Shown here: in pieces, positions 35,136-44,749 of the stretch
Layout of the letters: each line of letters starts with the position of its first letter
How positions within the stretch are numbered: position 1 is the first letter of the stretch
Origin: Methylophaga sp.
Lineage (GTDB): Bacteria > Pseudomonadota > Gammaproteobacteria > Nitrosococcales > Methylophagaceae
DNA length: 64,000 nucleotides
NCBI GenBank assembly: GCA_026988435.1
Contig: JALSLH010000083.1
Span: forward strand, 1 to 64,000
Direction: 5' to 3'
Translations under genes and position numbers: made by a program
The notes under the pieces: model-generated
Told to the model about the DNA's origin: nothing
Seen by the model: the letters and a program-made list of their open reading frames with translations, nothing else
Database searches by the model: none

Positions 35136-37072
35136 CTGATTTTCAACTAGATAGTCACACGCCAAAAGGTAGCCTTGAAGACAGGTGGACACAGCATAAA
35201 TTTGATTTAAAAATTGTGAGCCCAGCCAATCGGAAAAAATATAATATTATTGTTGTTGGTACTGGTCTCGCCGGTGCTGCAGCTGCGGCATCACTCGGTG
35301 AAATGGGTTATAACGTTAAAACTTTTTGCTTTCAAGATAGCCCGCGGCGAGCGCACAGTATTGCCGCACAAGGCGGTATCAATGCGGCAAAAAATTATCA
35401 GAATGATGGCGACAGCACATGGCGTTTGTTTTACGACACCATTAAAGGTGGCGACTATCGTGCCCGTGAATCTAATGTATTTCGCTTAGCAGAATTAAGC
35501 ACTAGCATTATCGATCAAGCTGTGGCGCAAGGCGTGCCTTTTGCGCGTGAATACAGTGGTTATTTAGCCAACCGTTCTTTTGGTGGCGCGCAGGTTTCAC
35601 GTACTTTTTATGCCCGTGGCCAAACAGGTCAGCAGTTATTACTCGGTGCTTATCAAGCGATGAGCAAGCAAATTAATGAGGGTACGATTACGCATCATTC
35701 TCGCAGTGAAATGCAAGATTTAATCTTAATTGATGGTAAAGCAAAAGGCATTGTGTCACGCGATTTGGTGACCGGTAAGTTAGAGTCACATATAGCCGAT
35801 GTCGTTGTGCTTTGTACTGGTGGCTATGGCAATGTGTTTTACCTTTCAACCAATGCTAAAGGCTGTAATGCTTCGGCTGTTTGGCGGGCACATAAACACG
35901 GCGCTTTATTTGCCAACCCGTGTTTTACCCAAATCCACCCGACCTGCATTCCTCAAGCGGGTGAATTGCAGTCAAAATTAACCTTAATGAGCGAATCGTT
36001 ACGTAATGATGGCCGCATTTGGGCGCCCAAGAATAAAGCAGATTGTGACAAGAAACCTGAAGAAATTGCTGAGCAAGATCGTGATTATTTCTTAGAGCGA
36101 ATGTATCCAGCTTTTGGTAATTTAGTGCCACGCGATATTGCTTCACGTGCCGTGAAATTGATTTGTGATGAAGGGCGCGGTGTCGGCCATGATATTGATG
36201 GTAAGAAACTGGGTGTTTATTTGGACTTTGCAAAAGCAATCGAAGTGCACGGCTTAGATGCAATAAGTGAAAAATATGGCAATCTGTTTGATATGTATCA
36301 GCATATTGCTGCGGAAGATCCTTACACCACACCAATGCGAATTTACCCGGCAGTTCATTACACCATGGGCGGCTTGTGGGTTGATTATAATTTAATGACA
36401 TCGATTGATGGTTTATTTGCCGGCGGTGAAGCAAACTTTTCTGATCATGGTGCTAATCGTTTGGGTGCGAGTGCGTTGATGCAAGGCTTGGCGGATGGTT
36501 ATTTTGTATTGCCATCAACCGTATCAAATTATCTAGCTCATCAAAAGCCACTAGATATGACCCAAAGCTATCCAGAAGCTGAGCAAGCATTACAAGCGTG
36601 TAAAGATAAAATTGATCAATTAATGAATGCACCAAAGCCACAAAAAACACCGGATGAATTCCATCGTAAATTAGGGCAGATCATTTGGAATGCCTGTGGC
36701 ATGGCACGTGAAAAATCCGTATTAGAACAATCAATTGTTGAAATAAAAGCACTACGCGATCAATATTGGCAGCAAGTCAAAATAACCGGCAGTGATGATA
36801 CACTTAATCAAACATTAGAGCGTGCGGGTCGAATAGCAGACTTTTTTGAACTAGCCGAATTAATGTGTATTGATGCGCTAACAAGAGAAGAGTCGTGTGG
36901 CTGTCATGCCAGAGAAGAACATATTACCGATGATGGTGAAGCACAGCGTCACGATGAAGACTTTTCTTATGTGGCGGCATGGCAATACAGTGGTAATTTA
37001 AGCGTGCCCGTTTTATATAAAGAAGAGTTACATTTTGAATTTGTAAGACCAACAACAAGAAATTACCGATGA
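35132..37072 (+). CDS. sdhA: Succinate dehydrogenase / fumarate reductase flavoprotein subunit
   Basis: The catalytic subunit has 646 residues from ATG 35132, which overlaps the sdhC stop; an upstream in-frame start at 35063 lies inside sdhC and is rejected. The dinucleotide-binding motif is [17 protein letters not shown]. The FAD-linked histidine is in [33 protein letters not shown] and [15 protein letters not shown] are characteristic of the Bacteroidetes/Chlamydia-like clade, in contrast to the proteobacterial mitochondrial-type SdhA. It ends with a Cys-containing segment [12 protein letters not shown]. It pairs with SdhB at 37069. Confidence 0.93.
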   Translation: MTDFQLDSHTPKGSLEDRWTQHKFDLKIVSPANRKKYNIIVVGTGLAGAAAAASLGEMGYNVKTFCFQDSPRRAHSIAAQGGINAAKNYQNDGDSTWRLFYDTIKGGDYRARESNVFRLAELSTSIIDQAVAQGVPFAREYSGYLANRSFGGAQVSRTFYARGQTGQQLLLGAYQAMSKQINEGTITHHSRSEMQDLILIDGKAKGIVSRDLVTGKLESHIADVVVLCTGGYGNVFYLSTNAKGCNASAVWRAHKHGALFANPCFTQIHPTCIPQAGELQSKLTLMSESLRNDGRIWAPKNKADCDKKPEEIAEQDRDYFLERMYPAFGNLVPRDIASRAVKLICDEGRGVGHDIDGKKLGVYLDFAKAIEVHGLDAISEKYGNLFDMYQHIAAEDPYTTPMRIYPAVHYTMGGLWVDYNLMTSIDGLFAGGEANFSDHGANRLGASALMQGLADGYFVLPSTVSNYLAHQKPLDMTQSYPEAEQALQACKDKIDQLMNAPKPQKTPDEFHRKLGQIIWNACGMAREKSVLEQSIVEIKALRDQYWQQVKITGSDDTLNQTLERAGRIADFFELAELMCIDALTREESCGCHAREEHITDDGEAQRHDEDFSYVAAWQYSGNLSVPVLYKEELHFEFVRPTTRNYR

Positions 37073-37800
37073 ATTATAAATTACATATTTGGCGACAACA
37101 AAATGCTGATTCAAAAGGTGAGTTTGAGCAGCATCAAATTGATGTTAGCGAAGATACCTCATTTTTAGAAATGTTAGATGCCCTAAATGAGCAATTAATC
37201 GAGGCGGATAAAGAAGCCATTGCTTTTGATTTTGATTGCCGCGAAGGCATTTGTGGTTCATGTAACTTAGTCATTAACGGCACGCCACACGGCAAACATC
37301 AAGCAACCACAAGCTGTCAGCAATATATGCGTGATTATGCTGATGAACAAGAATTATGGATAGAGCCTTGGCGAGCGACGGCATTTCCTATTATCAAAGA
37401 TTTAATTGTTGACCGCAGCTCGTTTGAAAAAATTGTTCAAGCTGGGGGCTATATTGAAATTCGCACGGGTTCAGCTGGCGAAGCTAATACAATTCCTATT
37501 GAAAAAGAAGTCGCCGATGCCGCTTTTGACTCTGCAACCTGCATCGGCTGTGGTGCTTGTGTAGCGGCATGTCCAAATGCTTCTGCAACATTATTTGTTG
37601 CTGCTAAGGTCACGCACTTATCGACGTTACCGCAAGGCCAAATGGATAAAAAGCGTGCTGAAAAATTACTTACAGCAATGGATGATGAAGGTTTTGGTGG
37701 TTGCAGTAATTATCGTGAATGTGAGCGAGTTTGCCCAAAAGAAATTAAGGTTAGTACCATTACGACAATGAACCGTCTTTTATACCTAGGCCAGACTTAA
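37069..37800 (+). CDS. sdhB: Succinate dehydrogenase iron-sulfur subunit
   Basis: This subunit has 243 residues. The [2Fe-2S] ligands are in CREGICGSC with TTSCQQ (about 63-86). The [4Fe-4S] and [3Fe-4S] ligands are in [15 protein letters not shown] and [15 protein letters not shown]. Electrons pass from the flavin of SdhA to the cytochrome b anchor. It overlaps sdhA by 4 bases (ATGA), completing the order unknown-sdhC-sdhA-sdhB. The sequence style again matches the non-mitochondrial type. Confidence 0.95.
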   Translation: MNYKLHIWRQQNADSKGEFEQHQIDVSEDTSFLEMLDALNEQLIEADKEAIAFDFDCREGICGSCNLVINGTPHGKHQATTSCQQYMRDYADEQELWIEPWRATAFPIIKDLIVDRSSFEKIVQAGGYIEIRTGSAGEANTIPIEKEVADAAFDSATCIGCGACVAACPNASATLFVAAKVTHLSTLPQGQMDKKRAEKLLTAMDDEGFGGCSNYRECERVCPKEIKVSTITTMNRLLYLGQT

Positions 37801-37885
37801 ATCTTTGTAAGGCTGAGATGGCTGTAGCTTAAGTGCATGTGCTAGAATGCGCCCCATCAACTAAGCCAACTTTTAAGGGAATGAC

Positions 37886-38434
37886 TTGTATAAAATAGTA
37901 TTTATCATCTTATGTCTATTCTGCACTGTAGCAAGCGCATCTGAAGAAGTTGAACTAATTGTCATACGCTCAGAACATAAATTATTAGTTGTGAAAAATG
38001 ATGTTGTATTGAGTAGCTTTCGAGTAGCATTTGGCAGTGGTGGTCGAAAAGCGAAACTTCAACAAGGCGACCACACTACGCCGAAAGGCAAATATCGAAT
38101 CAAAAGAGTACGAGATAGTGACCGGTTTTATTCTTTTCTACAGTTAGATTACCCCAGTGTTAATGATGCCATCACTGCCTTAGAATCTCATCTTATAACT
38201 AAAGCAGACTATAACGCGATTGTAGACGCACACATTGCAGGAAAAATACCACCACAAAATACACCGCTAGGTGGTTCGATCGGGATCCATGGAATTGGTG
38301 TGGAAACGCAAGATAGAATCGAAATTCATCAAATTGCAGATTGGACACAAGGCTGTATTGCATTGAGAAATGATGAGATTGATGTATTAAAGCGCTATAT
38401 AAAGGTGGGTACAGAAGTGACTATTATTGATTAA
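37886..38434 (+). CDS. L,D-transpeptidase (YkuD family), secreted
   Basis: This is a cell-wall enzyme of 182 residues that forms 3-3 peptide cross-links or attaches proteins to peptidoglycan. A signal peptide covers about 1-18 (ASA-SEE). The YkuD motif is present as HGIG (His135) and TQGCIAL, with the nucleophile Cys157. The usual serine before the histidine/glycine pair is replaced (TQG rather than SHG). The start codon is TTG, chosen for AAGGGA five bases upstream; no in-frame ATG serves the signal peptide. Confidence 0.88.
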   Translation: MYKIVFIILCLFCTVASASEEVELIVIRSEHKLLVVKNDVVLSSFRVAFGSGGRKAKLQQGDHTTPKGKYRIKRVRDSDRFYSFLQLDYPSVNDAITALESHLITKADYNAIVDAHIAGKIPPQNTPLGGSIGIHGIGVETQDRIEIHQIADWTQGCIALRNDEIDVLKRYIKVGTEVTIID

Positions 38435-38513
38435 ATCCTGATTAAAACTCTCGGTTATTCCAAGACTTTGATAGAATAGATGATATTCATCACTAAGATC
38501 GTATTGATATTAT

Positions 38514-40685
38514 ATGCAAGCTGCACCTGAACTCTTTTCTCGCCGTAAATTCTGGGCACACCGTTTTGGTGTGGCGCCGCAATTACCCATGTCTCGTGAG
38601 GAAATGGACGAGCTAGGTTGGGATTCCTGTGACATTATATTGGTAACAGGTGATGCCTATGTCGATCACCCCAGTTTTGGCATGGCGCTCATTGGGCGCT
38701 TATTAGAATCACAAGGGTTTAGAGTCGGTATTATCTCTCAGCCAGATTGGTTGAGTGCTGATGATTTCAAACAACTTGGCAAGCCTAATCTATTTTTTGG
38801 CGTGACCGGCGGTAATATGGATTCGATGGTGAATCGTTATACATCCGATCGCCGTATTCGTAGTAATGATGCTTATACTGCCGCGGGTGAGGGTGGTAAA
38901 CGACCTGACAGATGTGTAGTGCCTTATAGCCAGCGTTGTCGTGAAGCCTATAAAGGTGTACCGATCATTATTGGTGGTATTGAAGCCAGCCTACGCCGCA
39001 TTGCTCATTATGACTATTGGTCTGAGAAGGTGCGCCGTAGCGTTATTATGGATGCGAAGGCAGATTTATTAGTTTTCGGTAATGGTGAGCGACAAATAGT
39101 AGAAATCGCTCATCGCTTAGCGGCTAAAGAACCTGTATCTGAATTGACCGATATTCGCGGCACAGCCTTTATTACTAAACATGGTCAACGTGAAGGCTGG
39201 TGGCAAAAAGATTCTACCAGTGTTGATACGCCGGGCAAGATAAACCCACCTATTGATCCTTATGCTATGCAAACGGAGGCTAGTTGCGAAACATCACGCG
39301 CTGAAACTGAGCAAGCCAAAGCCGATGAGCCTAAAACAAATATTATTCGTTTTCATAAAGTACTACCCAAAGATTCATCTAAAACAGTAATCCGTTTGCC
39401 GGCCTATCAAGAGGTGCGCAGTGATTCGGTGTTGTATGCTCATACTTCCCGTATTCTTCATCTTGAAACTAATCCGGGCAATGCTTTAGCTTTAGTGCAG
39501 CAACATGGCGAGCGTGATGTATGGCTCAATCCGCCACCTATTCCATTAACAACAGCAGAAATGGATGGTGTATTTGATTTGCCTTATAGCCGAGTGCCGC
39601 ATAAGCGTTATGGTGATAAAAATATTCCCGCTTATGAAATGATTCGTTTTTCAGTCAATATCATGCGCGGCTGTTTTGGTGGTTGTACATTTTGTTCGAT
39701 TACTGAACATGAAGGTCGCATTATTCAAAGCCGATCGGAAGATTCTATTATTAAAGAAGTGGAAGCTATTCGAGATACTGTACCGGGCTTTACAGGTGTT
39801 ATTTCAGACTTAGGTGGCCCTACGGCTAATATGTATCGTTTAGCCTGTAAAAGTAAAGAAATAGAAGCCAGTTGCAGGCGCTTGTCATGTGTTTATCCTG
39901 GGATCTGCAAAAACCTAGGCACAGATCATACTCCGCTCATAAATTTGTATAAACGTGCACGGGCATTACCAGGCGTTAAAAAGATATTGATTGCATCGGG
40001 CTTACGCTATGACTTGGCCGTATTATCCCCCGAATATGTGAAAGAACTGGTGACGCATCATGTCGGTGGTTATCTAAAAATAGCCCCTGAACATACCGAA
40101 GATGGGCCTTTGGATCAAATGATGAAGCCGGGCATTGGTACGTATGATGCCTTCAAAAAAATGTTTGATAAATATTCAAAAGAGGCGGGCAAAGAACAAT
40201 ATTTAATTCCTTATTTTATTGCCGCACATCCCGGTACGACAGATAACGATATGCTTAATTTAGCTATCTGGTTAAAACGTAATGGTTTTAGAGCGGATCA
40301 AGTGCAAGCTTATTTGCCTTCGCCGATGTCAGCGGCAGCGGCGATGTATCATTCTGGTAAAAATACCTTACATAAAGTAAAACGAAAAGGCGGCGATATT
40401 CCTGTACCAAAAGGTATTAAGGTAAGACGCTTACATAAGGCTTTTTTACGTTACCACGATCCTGAAAATTGGCCAATGTTGCGTGATGCTCTTAATAAAA
40501 TGGGCAGAGCAGATTTGATTGGCAATGGCAAGAAACACCTAATCCCGACATGGCAACCTGCCGGAACAGGAGAGAAAGGCGAAGGCAAACGAATGAGCTA
40601 CCGCAACCCTAAGGCTAAATCATTCCGTACTCAGCATGTACGACCGACAACAAATAACAAAAAGTCAAAGCCACGCCGGCGTTAA
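38514..40685 (+). CDS. ygiQ: YgiQ family radical SAM protein
   Basis: This protein has 723 residues. The radical SAM cluster cysteines are Cys387, Cys391 and Cys394 in [10 protein letters not shown]. The N-terminal part ([28 protein letters not shown]) is a cobalamin-binding-like Rossmann region, as in other UPF0313 members, and the long middle insert ([13 protein letters not shown]) is variable. The basic C-terminal tail ([21 protein letters not shown]-like) is usual. The reaction is not established. It ends ahead of a large inverted repeat that may terminate transcription. Confidence 0.95.
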   Translation: MQAAPELFSRRKFWAHRFGVAPQLPMSREEMDELGWDSCDIILVTGDAYVDHPSFGMALIGRLLESQGFRVGIISQPDWLSADDFKQLGKPNLFFGVTGGNMDSMVNRYTSDRRIRSNDAYTAAGEGGKRPDRCVVPYSQRCREAYKGVPIIIGGIEASLRRIAHYDYWSEKVRRSVIMDAKADLLVFGNGERQIVEIAHRLAAKEPVSELTDIRGTAFITKHGQREGWWQKDSTSVDTPGKINPPIDPYAMQTEASCETSRAETEQAKADEPKTNIIRFHKVLPKDSSKTVIRLPAYQEVRSDSVLYAHTSRILHLETNPGNALALVQQHGERDVWLNPPPIPLTTAEMDGVFDLPYSRVPHKRYGDKNIPAYEMIRFSVNIMRGCFGGCTFCSITEHEGRIIQSRSEDSIIKEVEAIRDTVPGFTGVISDLGGPTANMYRLACKSKEIEASCRRLSCVYPGICKNLGTDHTPLINLYKRARALPGVKKILIASGLRYDLAVLSPEYVKELVTHHVGGYLKIAPEHTEDGPLDQMMKPGIGTYDAFKKMFDKYSKEAGKEQYLIPYFIAAHPGTTDNDMLNLAIWLKRNGFRADQVQAYLPSPMSAAAAMYHSGKNTLHKVKRKGGDIPVPKGIKVRRLHKAFLRYHDPENWPMLRDALNKMGRADLIGNGKKHLIPTWQPAGTGEKGEGKRMSYRNPKAKSFRTQHVRPTTNNKKSKPRRR

Positions 40686-40693
40686 ATAAAACC

Positions 40694-40775
40694 GTAGGTC
40701 GGATAAGCGCTAGCGTCATCCGACATCTGAGCTGATTACCTTTTGTCGGATGACGCTAGCGCTTATCCGACCTAC
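40694..40775. repeat. Perfect 32-bp inverted repeat, bidirectional hairpin after ygiQ
   Basis: The arm GTAGGTCGGATAAGCGCTAG, continuing to 40725, is an exact reverse complement of 40744-40775 around an 18-base loop. The sequence type GTAGGTCGGATAAGCG...CATCCGACA recurs as an interspersed palindrome in many gammaproteobacteria. It lies between convergent genes and contains the stop codon of the 77-residue gene. Confidence 0.95.
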
Positions 40776-41005
40776 AAGGCCAAACTATAAAGCCTGTCGA
40801 ACTCTTCTTCGAGCGAATTATCAGGCACATCTTGACCAACACGGCTATACCAATAACTGGCATTGCTTGAGTCGCCTTCTTCACGGTGTAAATAGCCATG
40901 AATTAAACAGGCCAATTCATCATTACACTGTTGAATAAGCTGGTGCGCGCCTTCCCAGTCACCACTAGCCAGCATATCAAGTGCTTCAATATGTTCTTCT
41001 GCCAT
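40772..41005 (-). CDS. Conserved small acidic protein of unknown function (77 residues)
   Basis: The start is at ATG 41003-41005 with AAAGGAGC behind it. The product is rich in Glu, Asp and Leu, starts MAEEHIEALDMLASGDWEGA and contains LIHGYLHREEGDSSNASYWYSR, which looks like one or two TPR-like helices (the HGYLHR-EGD-NA-YWY pattern). No signal or membrane helix. The TAG stop lies inside the arm of the palindrome. I cannot assign a function. Confidence 0.8.
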   Translation of the reverse strand: MAEEHIEALDMLASGDWEGAHQLIQQCNDELACLIHGYLHREEGDSSNASYWYSRVGQDVPDNSLEEEFDRLYSLAL

Positions 41006-41018
41006 CAAAAGCTCCTTT

Positions 41019-41141
41019 TTATAAACTGCTATTGTCTAATAATAACAGACCACTGATAATACCCAAAGGTGATGTGATAACTAGGAATGAGATCAAAAGT
41101 AATTCTCGAACAAGATAAATGGCATCAATAATATATCCCAT
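41019..41141 (-). CDS. Candidate 40-residue membrane protein
   Basis: The minus strand has ATG at 41139-41141 preceded by ACGGAGAAAATC. It reads MGYIIDAIYLVRELLLISFL, a mostly hydrophobic segment that continues to DNSSL and stops at 41019. One membrane helix of about 20 residues is likely. It ends just ahead of the AAGGAG of the 77-residue gene, so the two could share a transcript. Short length keeps this uncertain; I recognise no family. Confidence 0.5.
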   Translation of the reverse strand: MGYIIDAIYLVRELLLISFLVITSPLGIISGLLLLDNSSL

Positions 41142-41216
41142 GATTTTCTCCGTTTAACTAAGCTGATTGAATTATAATGATGCTTTATTACGGCTAATTT
41201 ACAGGTTAATTACAAA

Positions 41217-41909
41217 ATGAATATTCTTGCGCTGGATACCTGTACCGAGTGTTGTTCCGCTGCTTTATTATATCAAGGTCGTGTATTTGAGCGTATTGAG
41301 ATGACGCAACGTGGGCATTCGGATTTAATTCTAGGCATGATGGATGACTTATTTAAACAAGCCGAAATTACTATAGCCGAGATTGATGCTGTTGCATTTG
41401 GGCGGGGACCAGGATCTTTTACAGGAGTGCGTGTAGGTGTTGGCGTTGCACAGGGTATTGCCTTTGCGCGAGATGTGCCCGTGATACCTATTTCATCATT
41501 AGCGGCGGTGGCACAGGGTGCGGCTGATGCATTGGATATTGATAAGCTTGCCGTGGCTATGGATGCGAGGATGGGAGAGGTATATTGTGCCAATTATCAG
41601 CTTGAAAATGGCACTGTAAGATTAATTGATAATGAAAGAGTGTGCCCACCTGAACAATTTAAACCAGAAAATGCACAACAATGGACAGGTATCGGTACAG
41701 CTTGGAGCGTGTACGATGAAATATTAGCTGCGAACTTTGAAGGGCTATTAAGGGGCGTCAGTGCTGAACATTACCCTCTGGCAACGAGCGTGCTTAAATT
41801 AGCTGAAATTGAAGCCGAAGCAGGGCGGTTATTGCCGGCAGAGCAAGCGATGCCTGTCTATTTGCGTGATAATGTAGCGAAGAAAAAAGGTGAGCAGAAG
41901 CGTGCGTAA
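41217..41909 (+). CDS. tsaB: TsaB, tRNA N6-threonylcarbamoyladenosine synthesis protein
   Basis: This is the non-catalytic partner of TsaD and TsaE in making t6A37 on tRNAs that read ANN codons. The 230 residues are normal. MNILALDTCTECCSAALL opens an ASKHA fold, and AFGRGPGSFTGVRVGVGVAQG and ISSLAAVAQGAAD are the usual TsaB motifs. It overlaps cmoA by 20 bases, so three tRNA-modification genes form one unit. Confidence 0.95.
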   Translation: MNILALDTCTECCSAALLYQGRVFERIEMTQRGHSDLILGMMDDLFKQAEITIAEIDAVAFGRGPGSFTGVRVGVGVAQGIAFARDVPVIPISSLAAVAQGAADALDIDKLAVAMDARMGEVYCANYQLENGTVRLIDNERVCPPEQFKPENAQQWTGIGTAWSVYDEILAANFEGLLRGVSAEHYPLATSVLKLAEIEAEAGRLLPAEQAMPVYLRDNVAKKKGEQKRA

Positions 41910-42633
41910 ATCAGATTCTATTTATGCTTCACCATTAGATGAGTTGGTCGATTTTCGTTTTGATGAGCGGGTGGTGGATGTCTTCCCCGATATGATCCAA
42001 CGCTCAGTACCGGGTTATGCCAGTATTATCTCAATGATTGGTGTTTTTGCTGCTAAATATGCTCAACAAGATAGCCAGTGTTATGATTTGGGCTGTTCGT
42101 TAGGCGCGGCTAGTTTGTCGATGCGACAGCGAATTACGCAAAATAATTGCACGATTGTGGCTGTCGACAATTCACCGGCCATGATAGTGCGCGCCCAAAC
42201 TATCTTTGATTCTGATCATACATCTACTGTGCCTATTGAACTCATTTGTGCCGATATTCAAGAGATTAACATTGAAAATGCATCCGTTGTAGTGATGGAT
42301 TTCACTTTGCAGTTTATCGCATTGGATGAGCGTTTAGCCTTAATTAAGCGAATATATCAGGGCTTAAAACCGGGTGGTATTCTGATTTTATCTGAAAAGA
42401 TTACATTTGAAGAGGAAAGTAGAGCTAGTTTCTTAAATGAAAGTCATCATGAATTTAAGCGTGCTAATGGTTATAGCGATTTAGAAATCAGCCAAAAACG
42501 CACCGCATTAGAAAATGTACTCATTCCTGAAACGTTAGCAGCACATCAGCAGCGATTATCAGATGCAGGTTTTGCATCAAGCAATATGTGGTTTCAATGT
42601 TTTAACTTTATGTCGCTGGTGGCGGTTAAATGA
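41890..42633 (+). CDS. cmoA: CmoA, carboxy-SAM synthase
   Basis: This enzyme makes carboxy-S-adenosylmethionine from SAM and prephenate for the wobble modification cmo5U. The 247 residues begin at a GTG inside the tsaB end. DFRFDERVVDVFPDMIQRSVPGY, YDLGCSLGAASLSMR and AVDNSPAMIVRA are the CmoA signature and SAM-binding segments. Overlaps cmoB by 4 bases. Confidence 0.96.
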   Translation: MSRSVRKSDSIYASPLDELVDFRFDERVVDVFPDMIQRSVPGYASIISMIGVFAAKYAQQDSQCYDLGCSLGAASLSMRQRITQNNCTIVAVDNSPAMIVRAQTIFDSDHTSTVPIELICADIQEINIENASVVVMDFTLQFIALDERLALIKRIYQGLKPGGILILSEKITFEEESRASFLNESHHEFKRANGYSDLEISQKRTALENVLIPETLAAHQQRLSDAGFASSNMWFQCFNFMSLVAVK

Positions 42634-43604
42634 GTCCATATGATTCACTCTACCCACAACTAGTACAATTGGGATTGTCGACATGGGCAGAACAAATAAA
42701 ACAAATTATTGCCGAAAGACTGTCGAATGATGGTCACGGTAAGATGGAGCAATGGCAGCAAGCGTTAGCCTCATTACCGCAAGTTTCTCCAGATAAAATT
42801 GAGTTAAAAGGTGACGTTGTAATTGGCAATAAGCATGATTTAAATGGTGCTGAGCGCAACAATTTTATTGCAAACCTTAAACAATTTCACCCATGGCGAA
42901 AAGGGCCTTATAGTTTGCTAGGTGTCGAGATTGAAACGGAGTGGCATTCTGATTGGAAATGGGACCGTGTTTTACCCCACATTCAGCCGCTGACAGGCCG
43001 AAAAGTACTAGATGTTGGCGGTGGCAACGGTTATCACGGCTGGCGCATGTTAGGGCAAGGTGCAGAGTTAGTTATTGGAATTGATCCGACCTTAGTATTT
43101 GTTATGCAATTCCATGTTATGCAGCGTTATATTGGTGATAGTAATCATTATGTTTTGCCATTAGGTATTGAACATTTACCTGATAACTTGAGGTGTTTTG
43201 ATACGGTGTTTTCAATGGGGATCCTTTATCATCGTCGCTCGCCATTAGATCATCTCTATGAACTGCGTGCTTGTTTACGTCCGGGCGGCGAGTTGGTGTT
43301 AGAGACACTGATTATTGAAGGAGAAGAGGGCCATGTTTTAGTGCCTGAAGGCCGTTATGCAAAAATGCGAAATGTTTGGTTCTTTCCGACGGCAGACACA
43401 ATGATGTCGTGGTTGCGGCGATGTGGATTTAAGAATGTGCGTTGTGTAGAAAGCAATGCCACTACGGTCAAAGAGCAGAGGTCAACAGATTGGATGACGT
43501 TTGAGTCGCTAAGCGACTTTCTTGATCCAAATGATGATACAAAAACTATCGAAGGTTATCCAGCACCGATACGTGCAACATTTATAGCAACTGCGCCAGT
43601 TTAG
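42630..43604 (+). CDS. cmoB: CmoB, tRNA U34 carboxymethyltransferase
   Basis: This enzyme uses the carboxy-SAM from CmoA to carboxymethylate 5-hydroxyuridine at position 34. The 324 residues include FHPWRKGPYSLLGVEIETEW, the SAM site VLDVGGGNGYHGWRM and MGILYHRRSPLDHLYEL, all typical CmoB. It is the last gene of the tsaB-cmoA-cmoB unit. Confidence 0.97.
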   Translation: MSPYDSLYPQLVQLGLSTWAEQIKQIIAERLSNDGHGKMEQWQQALASLPQVSPDKIELKGDVVIGNKHDLNGAERNNFIANLKQFHPWRKGPYSLLGVEIETEWHSDWKWDRVLPHIQPLTGRKVLDVGGGNGYHGWRMLGQGAELVIGIDPTLVFVMQFHVMQRYIGDSNHYVLPLGIEHLPDNLRCFDTVFSMGILYHRRSPLDHLYELRACLRPGGELVLETLIIEGEEGHVLVPEGRYAKMRNVWFFPTADTMMSWLRRCGFKNVRCVESNATTVKEQRSTDWMTFESLSDFLDPNDDTKTIEGYPAPIRATFIATAPV

Positions 43605-43639
43605 ATGAACTGTTTTTAATAAACTGTGTCTATCATTGT

Positions 43640-44134
43640 ATGAAGAATAGTAAAACACAACGAGCAGGAATAAAAAAAACAGCATTTGTTTTAGTCAGTT
43701 TGCTTTTATCGCCAATCGTAATAGCAACAACATTTTATGGTGATAATTCCTGCCGCAGCGTTGTGGGAGAACGAGATTTGTTGAATTGCTACGATGACAA
43801 TAAGCAAGCGATTCCTTTAGCAAAATCAAGATTGCCAGAAGGACAGCAACTGGTAGATTCTTATCGCTGTGGTACGCGATTGTTACACCCAGACATGACA
43901 ATTAATGAAGTAAATAAGTTATGCCCAGCCAGCCAGAAGGCGGATGAAGTAGAACATTATTTACAATCGTTTGAAATACATAATAGGAGTTATTATGGCC
44001 TTCATTATGTGTCAATCGAGACTTATGAAATGGAAAAGTGGACATTCAAAGACTATGGTCGCTTTAGAACCTATGTGGTATTTCGTGATGGCGTGATCTA
44101 TCAAATCATTCAAGATAGGTCGAAAAGAAACTAG
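43640..44134 (+). CDS. Secreted DUF2845-like protein
   Basis: This protein has 164 residues. A signal peptide covers about 1-29 (VIA-TT). Cysteines occur at SCRSVV, NCYDD, YRCGTRL and KLCPAS. RCGTRLLHPDMTINEVNKLC and EKWTFKDYGRFRTYVVFRDG follow the DUF2845 pattern, a small family related to the SmpA/OmlA fold in which a short helix-hairpin precedes a beta sheet. The function is unknown. The stop shares CTAG with the convergent small membrane gene. Confidence 0.7.
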   Translation: MKNSKTQRAGIKKTAFVLVSLLLSPIVIATTFYGDNSCRSVVGERDLLNCYDDNKQAIPLAKSRLPEGQQLVDSYRCGTRLLHPDMTINEVNKLCPASQKADEVEHYLQSFEIHNRSYYGLHYVSIETYEMEKWTFKDYGRFRTYVVFRDGVIYQIIQDRSKRN

Positions 44135-44310
44135 CGAACCATAGCAATTAGAATCGCGACAATAGCAATCACAACTATAAGTGGAATAATAATTTCTCCC
44201 CATTTTCCTTTTGAGTCACTAGGGTTTTGAATGGCACGTTTTACCATCGGGAAAATGTAGACCATCATTGCCGCTAAGAACAAAGCTTGTGTTATTTGTA
44301 ACCAATCCAT
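44131..44310 (-). CDS. Small membrane protein of 59 residues, unknown function
   Basis: The minus strand reads ATG at 44308-44310, MDWLQITQALFLAAMMVYIF, then a charged turn PSDSKGKWGE and a second helix IIIPLIVVIAIVAILIAMVR. Two membrane helices joined by a short polar loop are clear. It ends tail to tail with the DUF2845-like gene. The 361-bp palindromic element begins 6 bases upstream of the start codon, so its promoter may lie inside or be disrupted by the element. No family is recognised. Confidence 0.68.
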   Translation of the reverse strand: MDWLQITQALFLAAMMVYIFPMVKRAIQNPSDSKGKWGEIIIPLIVVIAIVAILIAMVR

Positions 44311-44316
44311 TATTAA

Positions 44317-44677
44317 TACCCAAATTACGTGAAGTTGCAGGTTTCAGAGTTTAGCACGAACGTCAGAGCAAGGCGCAATGTGAAGGCACAAAAAATATGC
44401 TCCTGCATTTTTTGCATACCGTCCATCCGTGGACATAAATGACTAGTCCTTGTCAAACATTGTAACGCGGCGCTGGCGTTCGTGCTAATCTCCCGCAGGG
44501 CAAGAGGATAAGCCACACTCTTCGTCGTTATAAATCCTTAAATGAGACAGGAAATTGCTCCTGCATTTCCTGCATACACTCCATCCATGGAGATAAATGA
44601 CTTATTCTGCGGATTTATGCCTAGAATAGTGTGGCTTCTTCTCTTGCTGAAATCTGCAACTTCACGTATTTTGGGTA
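44317..44677. mobile_element. 361-bp palindromic non-coding element (MITE-like), two-armed
   Basis: Terminal inverted repeats of 31 bases with two mismatches (44317-44347 and 44647-44677) begin TACCCAAA. Inside are two further stem arms. Arm 1 pairs TTAGCACGAACG (44351-44362) with 44477-44488. Arm 2 pairs AGCCACACT (44511-44519) with 44628-44636 and ATAAATCC with GGATTTAT. Each arm carries the same 46-base direct repeat, starting TGCTCCTGCATTT (44398 and 44556). The flanking TA on both sides could be a TA target duplication. No reading frame of note is present. Confidence 0.75.
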
Positions 44678-44687
44678 TGTATCCTAT

Positions 44688-44735
44688 AAAAAAGCCGTTT
44701 TAGTAAGAAGAGACTAAAACGGCTTGTATTTTAAA
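44688..44735 (-). terminator. Rho-independent terminator of yccA
   Basis: On the minus strand AAGCCGTTTTAGT pairs with ACTAAAACGGCTT around a loop of 8 bases, followed by TTTTTT. It lies just behind the yccA stop codon. Confidence 0.92.
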
Positions 44736-44749
44736 TGTTTCCCTGCGAA

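Noticed and set aside
35925-36434. Minus-strand frame of 169 residues within sdhA
   Set aside because: It is antisense to the conserved flavoprotein; His/Gln-rich composition reflects the other strand.
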